A stretch of 64,000 bases of DNA. It comes from Salinibacterium sp. PAMC 21357. GTDB lineage: Bacteria; Actinomycetota; Actinomycetes; Actinomycetales; Microbacteriaceae. The translations under genes and the position numbers were made by a program. Each line of letters opens with the position of its first letter. The first letter of the stretch is position 1. The notes under the pieces were generated by a model. The model was given only the letters and a program-made list of their open reading frames with translations, did no database searches and had not been told where the DNA came from. The stretch lies in the NCBI RefSeq assembly GCF_000247645.1, contig NZ_AHWA01000002.1:615709-679708 (forward strand), written 5' to 3'. Shown piece after piece: positions 46,596 to 55,525 of the stretch.

Positions 46596-47411
46596 CTAAC
46601 CCTCGCGCAACCCCGCCCGCGCTACCACGCACTCCGCATGCCGCAGGATGGGCCCGTCGACCATACGGCCCTCGAAGCTGAAGACGCCGGGCTGCGATTC
46701 CGCGGCGGCGAGAAGTGCTCGGGCTGAGCCGATTTGCTCGACCGTGGGCGCATAGCTTTCGCGCACGATGGCCACTTGAGAGGGATGAATGCAGGCAGTT
46801 GCCGTGAACCCGAGTGCTGCGGCATCCCGAGCCTCAGCAGCCAGACCATCGGTGTCGGCAATGTCGAGATGCACTGCGTCGATCACGGCCTTTGAGTAGG
46901 CTCCGGCCGCGAGCAACACCGACGAGCGCGCATGCAGCGCGACACCACGGTAGGGGCCGGAATCTTCGCGCGAGGAGGAGCCGCCGAGCGACGCCACCAA
47001 ATCTTCGGCACCCCACATGAGGGCAACCACGCAGTCCAGCGCCGCCAAACTTGTGGCTGCCAGCACACCCCGCGCCGTCTCGCACAGGGCGATCACGTCG
47101 AGATCAGTGAGCGCATCGAAGTCAGCAACCGACTCCGACTTCGAGAGCATCACCGTGCGGTACTCCGTCTGCTCCAACGCCTCCAGGTCACTGTCGTGAT
47201 CCTCGGTGCCCGCCGGATTCAGTCGCACGATCGTACGGGCCGGATCCATCGGGTTCGCGATCAGAGCAGCGCGGGCCGCAGCCTTGTCGACACTGGCAAC
47301 GGCATCCTCAAGGTCGATGATGATGGCATCCGCGCGTTCAAGCGCCTTGGTATAACGGTCGGGGCGATCGCCCGGAACAAACAGAATCGACGGCCCTAAT
47401 GTGAAGCTCAC
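46596..47411 (-). CDS. citE: HpcH/HpaI aldolase / citrate lyase family CoA ester lyase
   Basis: 271 residues. Family features: LFVPGDRPDRYTKALERADAI, acidic IIDLEDAVASVDK, RLNPAGTEDHDSDL, and the metal-binding Glu/Asp in MWGAEDLVASLGG. In the same operon order, the mycobacterial homologue acts as a stereospecific lyase for HMG-CoA and citramalyl-CoA in leucine catabolism, so cleavage of hydroxymethylglutaryl-CoA to acetyl-CoA and acetoacetate is likely here. The start overlaps the maoC stop by 4 nt. Last gene of the operon; its 3' part is duplicated at 44958-45440. Confidence 0.9.
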   Translation of the reverse strand: MSFTLGPSILFVPGDRPDRYTKALERADAIIIDLEDAVASVDKAAARAALIANPMDPARTIVRLNPAGTEDHDSDLEALEQTEYRTVMLSKSESVADFDALTDLDVIALCETARGVLAATSLAALDCVVALMWGAEDLVASLGGSSSREDSGPYRGVALHARSSVLLAAGAYSKAVIDAVHLDIADTDGLAAEARDAAALGFTATACIHPSQVAIVRESYAPTVEQIGSARALLAAAESQPGVFSFEGRMVDGPILRHAECVVARAGLREG

Positions 47412-47887
47412 GGTGCGCCCTCCTCAGTCCAGACCATCACCGAACGGGTTGCGACAGCCACCACAACACCGTCCTGATTCTTGGCCGTGTGCCGCAACGA
47501 AATGATTCCCTGGCCGGGGCGCGACTTCGAGAGCCGCTTCTCCAGCACCTCAGACTCGGAATACATCGTGTCGCCGTGATAGAGCGGATGCGGAAAGTTG
47601 ACCTCTGTGAAGCCCAAGTTCGCCACAATCGTGCCCTGCGTCAGTTGAGCCACGGATGCCCCCACCATTGTCGAGAGCGTGAACATCGAGTTCACCAAAC
47701 GCTGCCCGAAAGGCTGCTGCTCTGACCACGCGGCATCCAAATGCAACGACTGGGTGTTCATCGTCATCGTCGTGAAGAGAACGTTGTCGGCCTCGGTGAC
47801 AGTGCGGCCGGGCGCGTGCAGATAGACCGCGCCCTGCTCGAACTCGTCGAACCAGAGGCCGCGCTGCTGAATACGTTTGCCGGTCAT
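47408..47887 (-). CDS. MaoC family enoyl-CoA hydratase
   Basis: 159 residues. A single hot-dog domain with the MaoC pattern: FDEFEQGAVYLHAPGRTVTEADNVLFT and NMFTLSTMVGASVAQLTQGT-like central helix, then FPHPLYHGDTMYSESEVLEKR. In the leucine pathway it would hydrate methylglutaconyl-CoA to HMG-CoA. It overlaps both neighbours by 4 nt, in the order acyl-CoA dehydrogenase, this gene, citE. Confidence 0.9.
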   Translation of the reverse strand: MTGKRIQQRGLWFDEFEQGAVYLHAPGRTVTEADNVLFTTMTMNTQSLHLDAAWSEQQPFGQRLVNSMFTLSTMVGASVAQLTQGTIVANLGFTEVNFPHPLYHGDTMYSESEVLEKRLSKSRPGQGIISLRHTAKNQDGVVVAVATRSVMVWTEEGAP

Positions 47888-49071
47888 AGGGTCGCAAACC
47901 CCAGCTCACGAGCAATGACCATCATCTGCACCTCAGTGGTGCCCTCACCGAGCTCCAGCACCTTCGAGTCGCGGTAGTGGCGAGCGACAGGGTTCTCGTT
48001 CATGAAGCCATAGCCCCCAAAGATTTGGGTGGCATCCCGAGCGTTATCCATGGCCGCCTCGCTGCTGATCATTTTCGCCAAGCTCGCCTCCATCTTGAAA
48101 GGAACTCCGGCCACCAGTTTGCGGGCTGCGTCGTAGGTTGCCAAGCGTGCCGAGTGAACTCGGGCCTGCATCCGCGCAATCTTGAACGCAATGTGCTGGT
48201 TCGAACCGATCGAACGGCCGAAGACGTGACGCTCGTTGGCGTAGCGGATCGACTCCTCCAGGCAACCTTGAGCGGCACCCGTGCAGAGTGCCGAGAACGC
48301 GACGCGACCCTCATCCAGAGCCTCAATGAAGTTCGCGAAACCACGGCCGCGCTCCCCCATCAGGTTCGCTTCGGGAACGCGCACGTTGTCGAACGAGAGC
48401 GGATGCGTGTCAGACGTGTGCCAGCCGACCTTGTCGTAGGGCGGGTGCACCGTGAACCCCGGCGTGCCGTTCGGAACGAGGATGGCGCTCAGCTCAGGCC
48501 GGCCGTTCTCGCGACGACCCGTGACCGCCGTGACCGTCACGACCTTCGTGATCTCGCTACCCGAGTTAGTGATGAACTGCTTCGTTCCATTGATGACCCA
48601 TTCGCCATCGACGAGCTCAGCAGTGGTCTTGGTTCCCGCAGCGTCGGAGCCAGCATCCGCTTCAGTCAGACCGAAACCAGCGAGAGCTTCACCGCGCGCG
48701 AGCATCGGAACCCACTGCTGCTTCTGCTCTTCGCTGCCGTGCTTGAAGATCGGCATGGCGCCAAGACCGATGCCGGCCTCGAGCGTGACCGCGATCGACT
48801 GGTCGACCCGAGCAAGCTGCTCAATCGCGATGCACAGCGACACATAGTCCTTGCCCTGCCCGCCGAACTCCTTGGGGAACGGCAGACCGAACAGCCCCAT
48901 CTCCCCCATCTGAGCGATGATGCCGTAGGGCAGTTCCCGCTTCGTGTCGTACTCATACGCTGCCGGAGCAACAACCTTGTCAGCGAAATCGCGCACGTCA
49001 GCGCTCAACTTCAGCTGCTCATCGGTGAGGCCGAGGTGGGTGATTTCGCCGCGGGTAGCGTCGTGACTCAT
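47884..49071 (-). CDS. Acyl-CoA dehydrogenase (isovaleryl-CoA type by context)
   Basis: 395 residues. Standard features: LAGFGLTEADAGSDAAGTKTTA, the FAD-binding WVINGTKQFITNSG, GRGFANFIEALDEGR, and the C-terminal IFGGYGFMNENPVARHYRDSK. FAD enzyme that introduces a 2,3-double bond into acyl-CoA. Its place between the carboxylase and maoC genes makes isovaleryl-CoA the probable substrate. Four-nt overlaps on both sides. Confidence 0.93.
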   Translation of the reverse strand: MSHDATRGEITHLGLTDEQLKLSADVRDFADKVVAPAAYEYDTKRELPYGIIAQMGEMGLFGLPFPKEFGGQGKDYVSLCIAIEQLARVDQSIAVTLEAGIGLGAMPIFKHGSEEQKQQWVPMLARGEALAGFGLTEADAGSDAAGTKTTAELVDGEWVINGTKQFITNSGSEITKVVTVTAVTGRRENGRPELSAILVPNGTPGFTVHPPYDKVGWHTSDTHPLSFDNVRVPEANLMGERGRGFANFIEALDEGRVAFSALCTGAAQGCLEESIRYANERHVFGRSIGSNQHIAFKIARMQARVHSARLATYDAARKLVAGVPFKMEASLAKMISSEAAMDNARDATQIFGGYGFMNENPVARHYRDSKVLELGEGTTEVQMMVIARELGFATL

Positions 49072-51047
49072 GAGGTTTCTCCTTCAGTGCTCGCTTGTGG
49101 CGATTCGATTCGGGCAACGATCTGATCGCGGGTGACCAGATCGCCAGGCTTCAAACTGATGTCGACAACCCCATCGAGGGTTGCGACAACGGGGTGTTCC
49201 ATCTTCATGGCTTCAATCGTGAGCACCGTCTGACCGGCCGTCACGGTGTCACCGTGCGCGACGGCGACAGCGACAACGGTGCCGGGCATGGGCGAACGCA
49301 GTTCGGGATCGATGACGCCGGCGACTCTTGCGAGAGTGGCGCGGTGCGCTGCCAGTGACTCGGCGCGGGACTGCGCAGTGAGAGCCCAGGAAGTGCCCTC
49401 CTGCCCAATCCACACCGTGGCGTCAACTATTTCGATCGTGAGGCGGATGCTCTGCGTGCCCCACTCGATACCGGTGGTCGTCAGGCGAGCCGGGGTGGTC
49501 GTGCCGTCGATCGTCACTTCCGCTGCGTCGGGCGGGCCGGCAACCAGAACCTCGTGCACCTGCCCCGCACTCGCGAGACGGTAGCGGGCCGGGCGATGGT
49601 TTCCCACGCGCCAACCGGAGGGGCGTTGCCAGGGTGAGCCCGGCATCCAACGCTCGGAGTGGATGCTCAGAGCCGCCGCTGCGAGCACCGCCGGAGTCGG
49701 GGCGGCGAACTCGATCTCGGCCAGCGCCCGCTCGATGAGGCCCGTGTCGAGGTCGCCCGCGCGCACGTCGTCGCGGTTGAGCAGAGCGCGGAGGAATTCG
49801 ATGTTCGTCGTGACGCCGAGGATGACGGTGTCGGCGAGGGCACGGTCGAGTTTCGTGAGAGCTTCGTCGCGCGTTGCCGCGTGCGAAATGACCTTCGCGA
49901 GCATGGGGTCGTAGTTGGCGGAGACTGTGCCGCCCTCGACTAGGGAGCTGTCGACGCGCACATCGTTCGCTTCGTGAAGCGCGACGATCTGACCGGCCGA
50001 GGGTAGGAAGTCGTTGGCGGGATCTTCGGAGTAGATGCGCGCCTCAACCGAGTGGCCGGTAAGCACTGGCGTCTCCACCGTGAGCTTCTCGCCGGCGGCG
50101 ATGCGCACTTGCCACTCCACGAGGTCAATCCCGGTGACCATTTCAGTGACGGGATGCTCCACTTGCAGTCGAGTGTTCATCTCCATAAAGAAGAACTCGT
50201 CGGGGGCATTGTCGGAGACGAGGAACTCGACGGTTCCCGCGCCCACGTAGTTCACGCTGCGCGCGACCTCGCAGGCTGCTTCACCGATGCGCTGACGCGT
50301 GGCCTCATCGAGCAACGGTGAAGGGGCTTCTTCGATGATCTTCTGGTGGCGGCGCTGCAGCGAACACTCGCGCTCGCCCAAGTGAATCGTGGCGCCGTGG
50401 CTGTCAGCCAGCACCTGCACCTCGATGTGGCGGGGCTTCTCTACGAGGCGTTCGAGAAAGAGAGTGTCGTCGCCGAACGCAGCACTGGCCACGCGGCGAG
50501 CGGAGTCAAGCGCACCGGCAACAGCATCGCGCTCGCGCACGATCGTCATGCCCTTGCCACCGCCGCCCGCTGACGGCTTGATCAGCAACGGGAACCCGAC
50601 CTCGGCAGCAGCAGCCACGAGATCGTCGTTCGTCATGCCGGGCTCAGCGATGCCGGGGATAACGGCAACGCCACGCTCCGTGACGTGCTTCTTCGACGCA
50701 ATCTTGTCGCCCATGATCTCGAGCGCCTCGACACCGGGGCCGATGAACGTGATTCCAGCGGCGGCACAGGCCTCGGCGAGGGACGCGTTTTCGGAGAGGA
50801 AGCCATAGCCGGGGTGAATCGCGTCGGCGCTCATGCCCGAAACGGCATGCGCGGCAGCGACGATCGATTCGACCGAGAGGTAGCTATCGATCAGCACCGC
50901 GGCATCCGCGACTCGAACGTGCTTTGCGTCACGATCGTGCTCGGTGTACACCGCAATCGAGCGGATGCCCATGGAGTGCAGGGTGCGCGTGATGCGACAG
51001 GAAATTTCGCCACGATTGGCGACCAAAACAGCAGAGAACATCGCCAT
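49068..51047 (-). CDS. accA1: Acyl-CoA carboxylase alpha subunit (biotin carboxylase + BCCP)
   Basis: 659 residues from the ATG at 51047, which overlaps the carboxyltransferase stop (TGATG); ATG 51041 is the other option. Biotin carboxylase domain: MFSAVLVANRGEISCRI, ATP-grasp loop SAGGGGKGM, and FFMEMNTRLQVEHPVTE. The C-terminal biotinyl domain has the EAMKMEHPV lysine. By operon order it is the methylcrotonyl-CoA carboxylase alpha subunit, charging CO2 onto biotin for the beta subunit encoded upstream. Confidence 0.95.
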   Translation of the reverse strand: MAMFSAVLVANRGEISCRITRTLHSMGIRSIAVYTEHDRDAKHVRVADAAVLIDSYLSVESIVAAAHAVSGMSADAIHPGYGFLSENASLAEACAAAGITFIGPGVEALEIMGDKIASKKHVTERGVAVIPGIAEPGMTNDDLVAAAAEVGFPLLIKPSAGGGGKGMTIVRERDAVAGALDSARRVASAAFGDDTLFLERLVEKPRHIEVQVLADSHGATIHLGERECSLQRRHQKIIEEAPSPLLDEATRQRIGEAACEVARSVNYVGAGTVEFLVSDNAPDEFFFMEMNTRLQVEHPVTEMVTGIDLVEWQVRIAAGEKLTVETPVLTGHSVEARIYSEDPANDFLPSAGQIVALHEANDVRVDSSLVEGGTVSANYDPMLAKVISHAATRDEALTKLDRALADTVILGVTTNIEFLRALLNRDDVRAGDLDTGLIERALAEIEFAAPTPAVLAAAALSIHSERWMPGSPWQRPSGWRVGNHRPARYRLASAGQVHEVLVAGPPDAAEVTIDGTTTPARLTTTGIEWGTQSIRLTIEIVDATVWIGQEGTSWALTAQSRAESLAAHRATLARVAGVIDPELRSPMPGTVVAVAVAHGDTVTAGQTVLTIEAMKMEHPVVATLDGVVDISLKPGDLVTRDQIVARIESPQASTEGETS

Positions 51048-52648
51048 CACATCCGGAAGAGGCCGAAGCCCGGGTCGGGCAGCGGGGTGGCCGCGGCGAT
51101 ATCGAGGGCCATGCCGAGCACGTCTCTCGTGTCCTTGGGGTCAATGATTCCGTCATCCCAGAGGCGAGCTGTCGAATAGTAGGGGCTGCCCTGGCGTTCG
51201 TACTGCTCGCGGATGGGCTTCTCGAACTCGACCTTGTCGTCGTCGGTGAAGGCGTCTTCACCAAGCTGATCGCGGCGCACCGTGGAGAGCACGGCAGCAG
51301 CCTGGGGGCCGCCCATGACCGAGATGCGGGCGTTGGGCCACATCCACAAGAAGCGCGGCGAATACGAGCGGCCGCACATCGAGTAGTTGCCGGCACCGAA
51401 CGAGCCGCCGATCACGACCGTGAACTTGGGAACGCGCGTCGTGGCCACCGCAGTCACCATCTTGGCGCCATTCTTGGCGATGCCGCCGGCCTCATATTCC
51501 TTGCCGACCATGAAGCCCGAAATGTTCTGTAGGAACAGCAGCGGGACGCCGCGCTGATCGCACAGTTCGATGAAGTGAGCGCCCTTGAGCGCCGACTCGC
51601 TGAACAGCACCCCGGCATTGGCGACGATGCCGACCGGATGCCCGTGCAGCGTCGCGAACCCGGTGATGAGCGTCGTGCCGTATTCCTTCTTGAACTCGTG
51701 GAACTCGCTGCCGTCGACGAGCCGCGCGATAACTTCGCGCACTTCGTACGGGCTCTGCACGTCGGTCGGCACAACCCCGTAGAGCTCGTCGGGGTTCACG
51801 GCGGGAGGCCGCGAGGCGACAACATCCCACGCGGGAGCGGCAGGCTTGGGGATCGTCTTGATGATGTCCCGCACAATTTCAAGCGCATGGCGATCGTCGT
51901 CGGCGAGGTGATCGGTAACGCCCGAAGTGCGGGCGTGCACGTCTCCCCCGCCGAGCTCTTCGGCCGTGACGATCTCGCCGATCGCGGCCTTCACGAGCGG
52001 CGGGCCGCCCAGAAAGATCGTGCCCTGATTGCGAACGATGATCGTTTCGTCGCTCATCGCGGGCACGTACGCTCCCCCCGCGGTGCAGGAGCCCATGACC
52101 GAAGCGATCTGCGGGATGCCGGCCGCCGAGAGCCGAGCTTGGTTGTAGAAGATGCGCCCGAAGTGGTCGCGGTCGGGAAAGACCTCGTCTTGCATCGGCA
52201 AGAACGCACCGCCCGAGTCCACGAGGTAAACGCACGGCAGCTTGTTCTCGAACGCAATCTCTTGCGCCCGCAAATGCTTCTTGACCGTGAGCGGAAAGTA
52301 GGTGCCGCCCTTAACCGTCGCGTCGTTCGAGATCACGAGCACGGGGCGAGAGTGGATGAGGCCGATACCGGCAATCACGCCAGCTCCGGGAGCTTGGTCG
52401 TCGTAGATTCCATTCGCGGCGAGTGGGGCGATCTCGATGAAGGGGCTGCCCTCGTCGAGCAGTTCATCGACGCGGTCGCGAGGAAGCAGCTTGCCGCGGG
52501 AGACGTGGCGTTCGCGAGATTTCTCTGAGCCACCGAGAGCCGTCGTCGCGAGTCGTTCGCGCAATTGCTCGACAAGGCCGCGCATTGACTCTTCGTTAGC
52601 CGCAAACGTCGGGTGGGACGGTTGAGCGGCCGAGGAAATCTTCTCCAT
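51047..52648 (-). CDS. accD1: Acyl-CoA carboxylase beta subunit (methylcrotonyl-CoA type)
   Basis: 533 residues from the ATG at 52648, preceded by GAAGGTG; a GTG 15 codons upstream lies inside a palindrome and is less likely. Carboxyltransferase features: [46 protein letters not shown] and [20 protein letters not shown]. The length and [19 protein letters not shown] segment are typical of methylcrotonyl-CoA carboxylase beta chains. First gene of the leucine operon, divergent from tetR with palindromes between. Confidence 0.94.
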   Translation of the reverse strand: MEKISSAAQPSHPTFAANEESMRGLVEQLRERLATTALGGSEKSRERHVSRGKLLPRDRVDELLDEGSPFIEIAPLAANGIYDDQAPGAGVIAGIGLIHSRPVLVISNDATVKGGTYFPLTVKKHLRAQEIAFENKLPCVYLVDSGGAFLPMQDEVFPDRDHFGRIFYNQARLSAAGIPQIASVMGSCTAGGAYVPAMSDETIIVRNQGTIFLGGPPLVKAAIGEIVTAEELGGGDVHARTSGVTDHLADDDRHALEIVRDIIKTIPKPAAPAWDVVASRPPAVNPDELYGVVPTDVQSPYEVREVIARLVDGSEFHEFKKEYGTTLITGFATLHGHPVGIVANAGVLFSESALKGAHFIELCDQRGVPLLFLQNISGFMVGKEYEAGGIAKNGAKMVTAVATTRVPKFTVVIGGSFGAGNYSMCGRSYSPRFLWMWPNARISVMGGPQAAAVLSTVRRDQLGEDAFTDDDKVEFEKPIREQYERQGSPYYSTARLWDDGIIDPKDTRDVLGMALDIAAATPLPDPGFGLFRM

Positions 52649-52684
52649 CGAACACCTTCGTTCTGCGTAGCTTGTGGCCACTGG

Positions 52685-52700
52685 GTTAGTCACTACTAAC
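52685..52700. promoter_or_regulatory. Palindrome GTTAGT-N4-ACTAAC, probable TetR operator
   Basis: A perfect 6-bp inverted repeat with a 4-bp spacer lies 37 bp upstream of accD1 in the divergent accD1-tetR gap. Position and symmetry fit an autoregulatory TetR-family operator. Confidence 0.55.
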
Positions 52701-52708
52701 TCAATTTA

Positions 52709-52726
52709 GGTTAGCGAGCATTAACC
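52709..52726. promoter_or_regulatory. Second palindrome GGTTA-N8-TAACC near tetR
   Basis: A 5-bp inverted repeat with 8-bp spacer (GGTTAgcgagcatTAACC) lies 8 bp after the first palindrome and 20 bp before the tetR start. It shares the GTTA/TAAC core, so the region may hold two adjacent operator sites. Confidence 0.5.
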
Positions 52727-52746
52727 GAACTGTCTAGACTCAGAAC

Positions 52747-53322
52747 ATGAACGAGACGCCAACTCCGCGAAGCCAAGCGAAGGCCGACCGCCGCGAGGCG
52801 CTGCTCGACGCCGCCGCCAGCCTCTTCGCCGAGCGCGGCTTCACTCGTGTCTCGCTCGAAGAACTCGGTGCCGCTGCCGGCGTGAGCGGCCCCGCCGTCT
52901 ACCGCCACTTCGACGGCAAACAAGACGTGCTCGCCGCAATACTCGTGGATGCCAGCTCCAGCCTGTGCGCCGGAGCCCAGACCGTGATCGAGCACGCCCC
53001 CACGGCACGCGCCGCGCTCGAAAACCTTGTTCAGTTTCATGTTGAATTCGCGCTCCGCAATGCCAACGTCATCCGTGTGCAAGATCGCGACCTCGACAGC
53101 CTCACCGACGACGACCGCCACGAGGTGCGCGCCCTGCAGCGCAGCTACGTCGAGCAGTGGGTGGCCACGCTGGCCCGCCTGCATCCGGATGCCGCAACCA
53201 CCGAGCTGCGCACGCGCGCTCACGCCACGTTCGGGCTCATCAACTCCACTCCCCACAGCGGGCGCGCCGGCGCGACGCGTGCCGTACTCGAGCGGATGGC
53301 GTTGGCCGCCCTCGACGCCTAG
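52747..53322 (+). CDS. TetR/AcrR family transcriptional regulator
   Basis: 191 residues. The N-terminal HTH is clear: RREALLDAAASLFAERGF, then SLEELGAAAGVSGPAVYRHF. The helical ligand domain follows. Homologues beside this kind of carboxylase/dehydrogenase operon repress leucine or branched-chain degradation and respond to an acyl-CoA intermediate. Divergent orientation and two shared palindromes support control of accD1-citE and of itself. Confidence 0.92.
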   Translation: MNETPTPRSQAKADRREALLDAAASLFAERGFTRVSLEELGAAAGVSGPAVYRHFDGKQDVLAAILVDASSSLCAGAQTVIEHAPTARAALENLVQFHVEFALRNANVIRVQDRDLDSLTDDDRHEVRALQRSYVEQWVATLARLHPDAATTELRTRAHATFGLINSTPHSGRAGATRAVLERMALAALDA

Positions 53323-53454
53323 CTGCTCTTCGTCAGGCGAGACCCCAGCATTTGCCCACCGCCCTCGCGGCGTCGCCATAGGGGTTTGATAGCCACCAGT
53401 CGCACTGTTGATTTCGTACACCGGAGATTCCGGACAGGACGAAAAGGATTAACA

Positions 53455-54045
53455 ATGAACAAGAAACTGATCACCGGAGCAGCCGGCGTAGTGCTGGCCT
53501 CGTGCGTCGGACTGGGCATTGCTTTGCCCGCCCAAGCTGCCTCCATCGACACCGCCAGCACCGCTATTTCCACCGCGGTGGCCTCGGCCAGCACCACCGA
53601 CACCACCGCGGACAGCACCGCAGATGGTGAGCGCGCTGGCCGCGGACACGGTCGTGGACTCGACGCAGCGGGCCTCGCCACCAAGCTCGACCTGACCGAA
53701 GCCGATGTCTCTGCAGCGCTCACCGCGTTGCGCGACAGTTCCGAGCGCCCCGAACGCCTTGGTTCCGACGCGACCGAGGAGGAACGAACCGCGGCGAAGG
53801 ATGCTCACCAAACAGCCTTCGTAACCTCGTTTGCTGCTGAACTCAACGTGGACGAAGACACTCTCACCGCTGCCCTCACCGAACTTCGCGCCGAGCACGA
53901 GGCCGAGCGTGAAGCTAACCCCGACGCCGGCAACAGCAACCGCGGGGATCGTGCCGACCGCGGAGACCGCGGCCAGATGGGCCACCGCGGTGCCGCCGCT
54001 GACGAGAGCAGCGACGCCACCAGCGAAAGCGATACCGAGGAGTAA
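53455..54045 (+). CDS. Secreted acidic low-complexity protein
   Basis: 196 residues from the ATG at 53455 after AAAAGGA. Signal peptide (about 1-30, ending PAQA-AS). The mature part is rich in Ala, Asp, Thr and Glu, with two similar helical modules (LDLTEADVSAALTALRDS and LNVDEDTLTAALTELRAE) and an RGDRADRGDRG segment near the end. The repeated modules suggest a small two-fold repeat domain, as seen in Gly/Arg/Asp-rich actinobacterial secreted proteins. Function unknown. Confidence 0.75.
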   Translation: MNKKLITGAAGVVLASCVGLGIALPAQAASIDTASTAISTAVASASTTDTTADSTADGERAGRGHGRGLDAAGLATKLDLTEADVSAALTALRDSSERPERLGSDATEEERTAAKDAHQTAFVTSFAAELNVDEDTLTAALTELRAEHEAEREANPDAGNSNRGDRADRGDRGQMGHRGAAADESSDATSESDTEE

Positions 54046-54068
54046 GCCTCACCCTGCACACCTCCCCC

Positions 54069-54112
54069 ACCACAAAGGGCCTGCGACTGATTAGTCGCAG
54101 GCCCTTCGTGGT
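54069..54112. terminator. Bidirectional terminator
   Basis: A perfect 14-bp inner stem (54075-54088 and 54093-54106, AAGGGCCTGCGACT with its complement) around a GATT loop, extended by CACCAC/GTGGTG. It lies between convergent genes. Confidence 0.85.
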
Positions 54113-54124
54113 GTGTGGCGAAAG

Positions 54125-54895
54125 TTAGGACGGGTCGAGGCCACCGAGACGCTGGAGAACTGCGCTCAGAAGGGTGCCCTCGGCATCCGGAATCACATGG
54201 TGGTTGAGGTAGATTCCCTCAAGCCACGGCAATACTTCGTCTGCGGGGAGGCCGATCATGTTCCAGTCGATTCCGGGCAACGCTTTCGAGCGGGGCAATC
54301 CTGTCGCGGGATCTGTCCAGGCTTCAGCGATCGGCTGATCCGGCTCGGACTCGCCAGCGCCCCACGCGAGGGCGATCGGATGATTCTCGCCGTCGATGTG
54401 GTCGTGCGTCACACTGCCGGCACCAAGCCACGGCAATGTCAACAGCTCTCCCTCGACCTCGACTTCTAAGAGCTCCAGCTGCACAGGCTCTTCAACCTCG
54501 CAAATGTACAAGTCAAAGCCGGCGTCGTGCCACGCCGCAGCCTGAGAAATATCGTCAAGCACTTTAGGCATGAGCGCTCGAAAATCGTGGGCCAACGTAA
54601 TCGCCCACTGCAGGAGCATGCTGGTGTCGTCACCCGACCACGGGCTTGAGCCGCGATGTTCACCCGCCGGGTTGTGAAAGTGATGGTTGACCTCGGCATC
54701 GTTCAGCTCGAGATGCAGTTGGCCGTTCGGGTACTCGGCGTGCAGATCGCTCAACTGGCCGTCGTCATCCCAGTCGATGAAAAGTTGCGGATGCGTGAGG
54801 GCCGACGGCAGCGGCAGCGCGGGAACGCGTCGCGTGCCGAGGTCGAGCACGGCCCGCAGGCGCGTGTTGGGCATGCGCAGGCTGAGGTCGGTCAT
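54125..54895 (-). CDS. Protein of unknown function next to lspA
   Basis: 256 residues, soluble, acidic and rich in His, Trp and Leu (DWDDDGQLSDLHAEYP, EVNHHFHNPAGEH, LPWLGAGSVTHDHIDGENH). No signal peptide, no membrane segment, no family recognised. The start overlaps the lspA stop by 4 nt (ATGA), so it is co-translated with the lipoprotein signal peptidase. That link may be only positional. Confidence 0.7.
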   Translation of the reverse strand: MTDLSLRMPNTRLRAVLDLGTRRVPALPLPSALTHPQLFIDWDDDGQLSDLHAEYPNGQLHLELNDAEVNHHFHNPAGEHRGSSPWSGDDTSMLLQWAITLAHDFRALMPKVLDDISQAAAWHDAGFDLYICEVEEPVQLELLEVEVEGELLTLPWLGAGSVTHDHIDGENHPIALAWGAGESEPDQPIAEAWTDPATGLPRSKALPGIDWNMIGLPADEVLPWLEGIYLNHHVIPDAEGTLLSAVLQRLGGLDPS

Positions 54896-55490
54896 TCTGC
54901 TGCTGAATCCTTCGCCGCGGCATCCGAGGCATCCGCACTATCCGAGGCATCCGCAGCACTGACAACAACAGGCTCAGGTTTGCTGGCAATGCCCATGAGC
55001 GAGATGACCACGATCATAATGGCACCGCCCACCAACGCAATGTCAGCGATGTTGCCGATGAAGTAGCCGTTGTAGTTAATGAAGTCCACGACGTGGCCGC
55101 GAGCAAATCCAGGATCGCGAAAGAGGCGATCTCCGAGGTGAGTTATCGCCCCACCCAACAGCATTCCCAGGGCGACGCCCCACGCCCGCGACTCAACCTG
55201 TGACGCGTACCAAGTAATCGCCACTACGGCGAGCGCCGCAATAATGGTGAGCACCCACGTGAATTCTTCGCCGATGGAGAAGGCCGCACCGGGGTTGTAA
55301 ACGAGCTGGAACGACAAAAGATCGCCGATGATGGGGATGTTTTTTCCATCACCAAGGTTGGTTTCGGCCCACCACTTGCTCAGCTGATCGGCCGCGACCA
55401 CAAACGCTGCGAGCGCAAAATTGCCCACAGTAAGCGTCGCGAACGACGCGAAGTAGTGGTGGCCGCAGCAGGGTCGAGATTCTCGGTCAT
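54892..55490 (-). CDS. lspA: Lipoprotein signal peptidase II, 5' end probably frameshifted
   Basis: The continuous frame begins at a GTG (55428, VGNFALAAFVVAADQLSK) and gives 178 residues with four membrane helices, the NPGAAFSIG motif and the two catalytic Asp regions (VVDFINYNG and NIADIALVGG). Upstream, an ATG at 55490 opens MTENLDPAAATTTSRRSRRLL, a good cytoplasmic basic leader, in a frame that differs by one base and joins at about 55430. One added base makes a 199-residue protein. The enzyme cleaves prolipoproteins, including the lipoproteins encoded in this window. The C-terminal Ala/Asp/Ser tail is low-complexity. Confidence 0.88.
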
Positions 55491-55525
55491 AAGACCATTC
55501 TTACCTGTTGTGGCCACCCCTAATG

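Noticed and set aside
28137..47411. Prophage or integrative element as explanation for the accessory region
   Set aside because: No integrase, recombinase, tRNA attachment site, structural phage gene or conjugation gene was found; both tRNAs lie 16 kb away.
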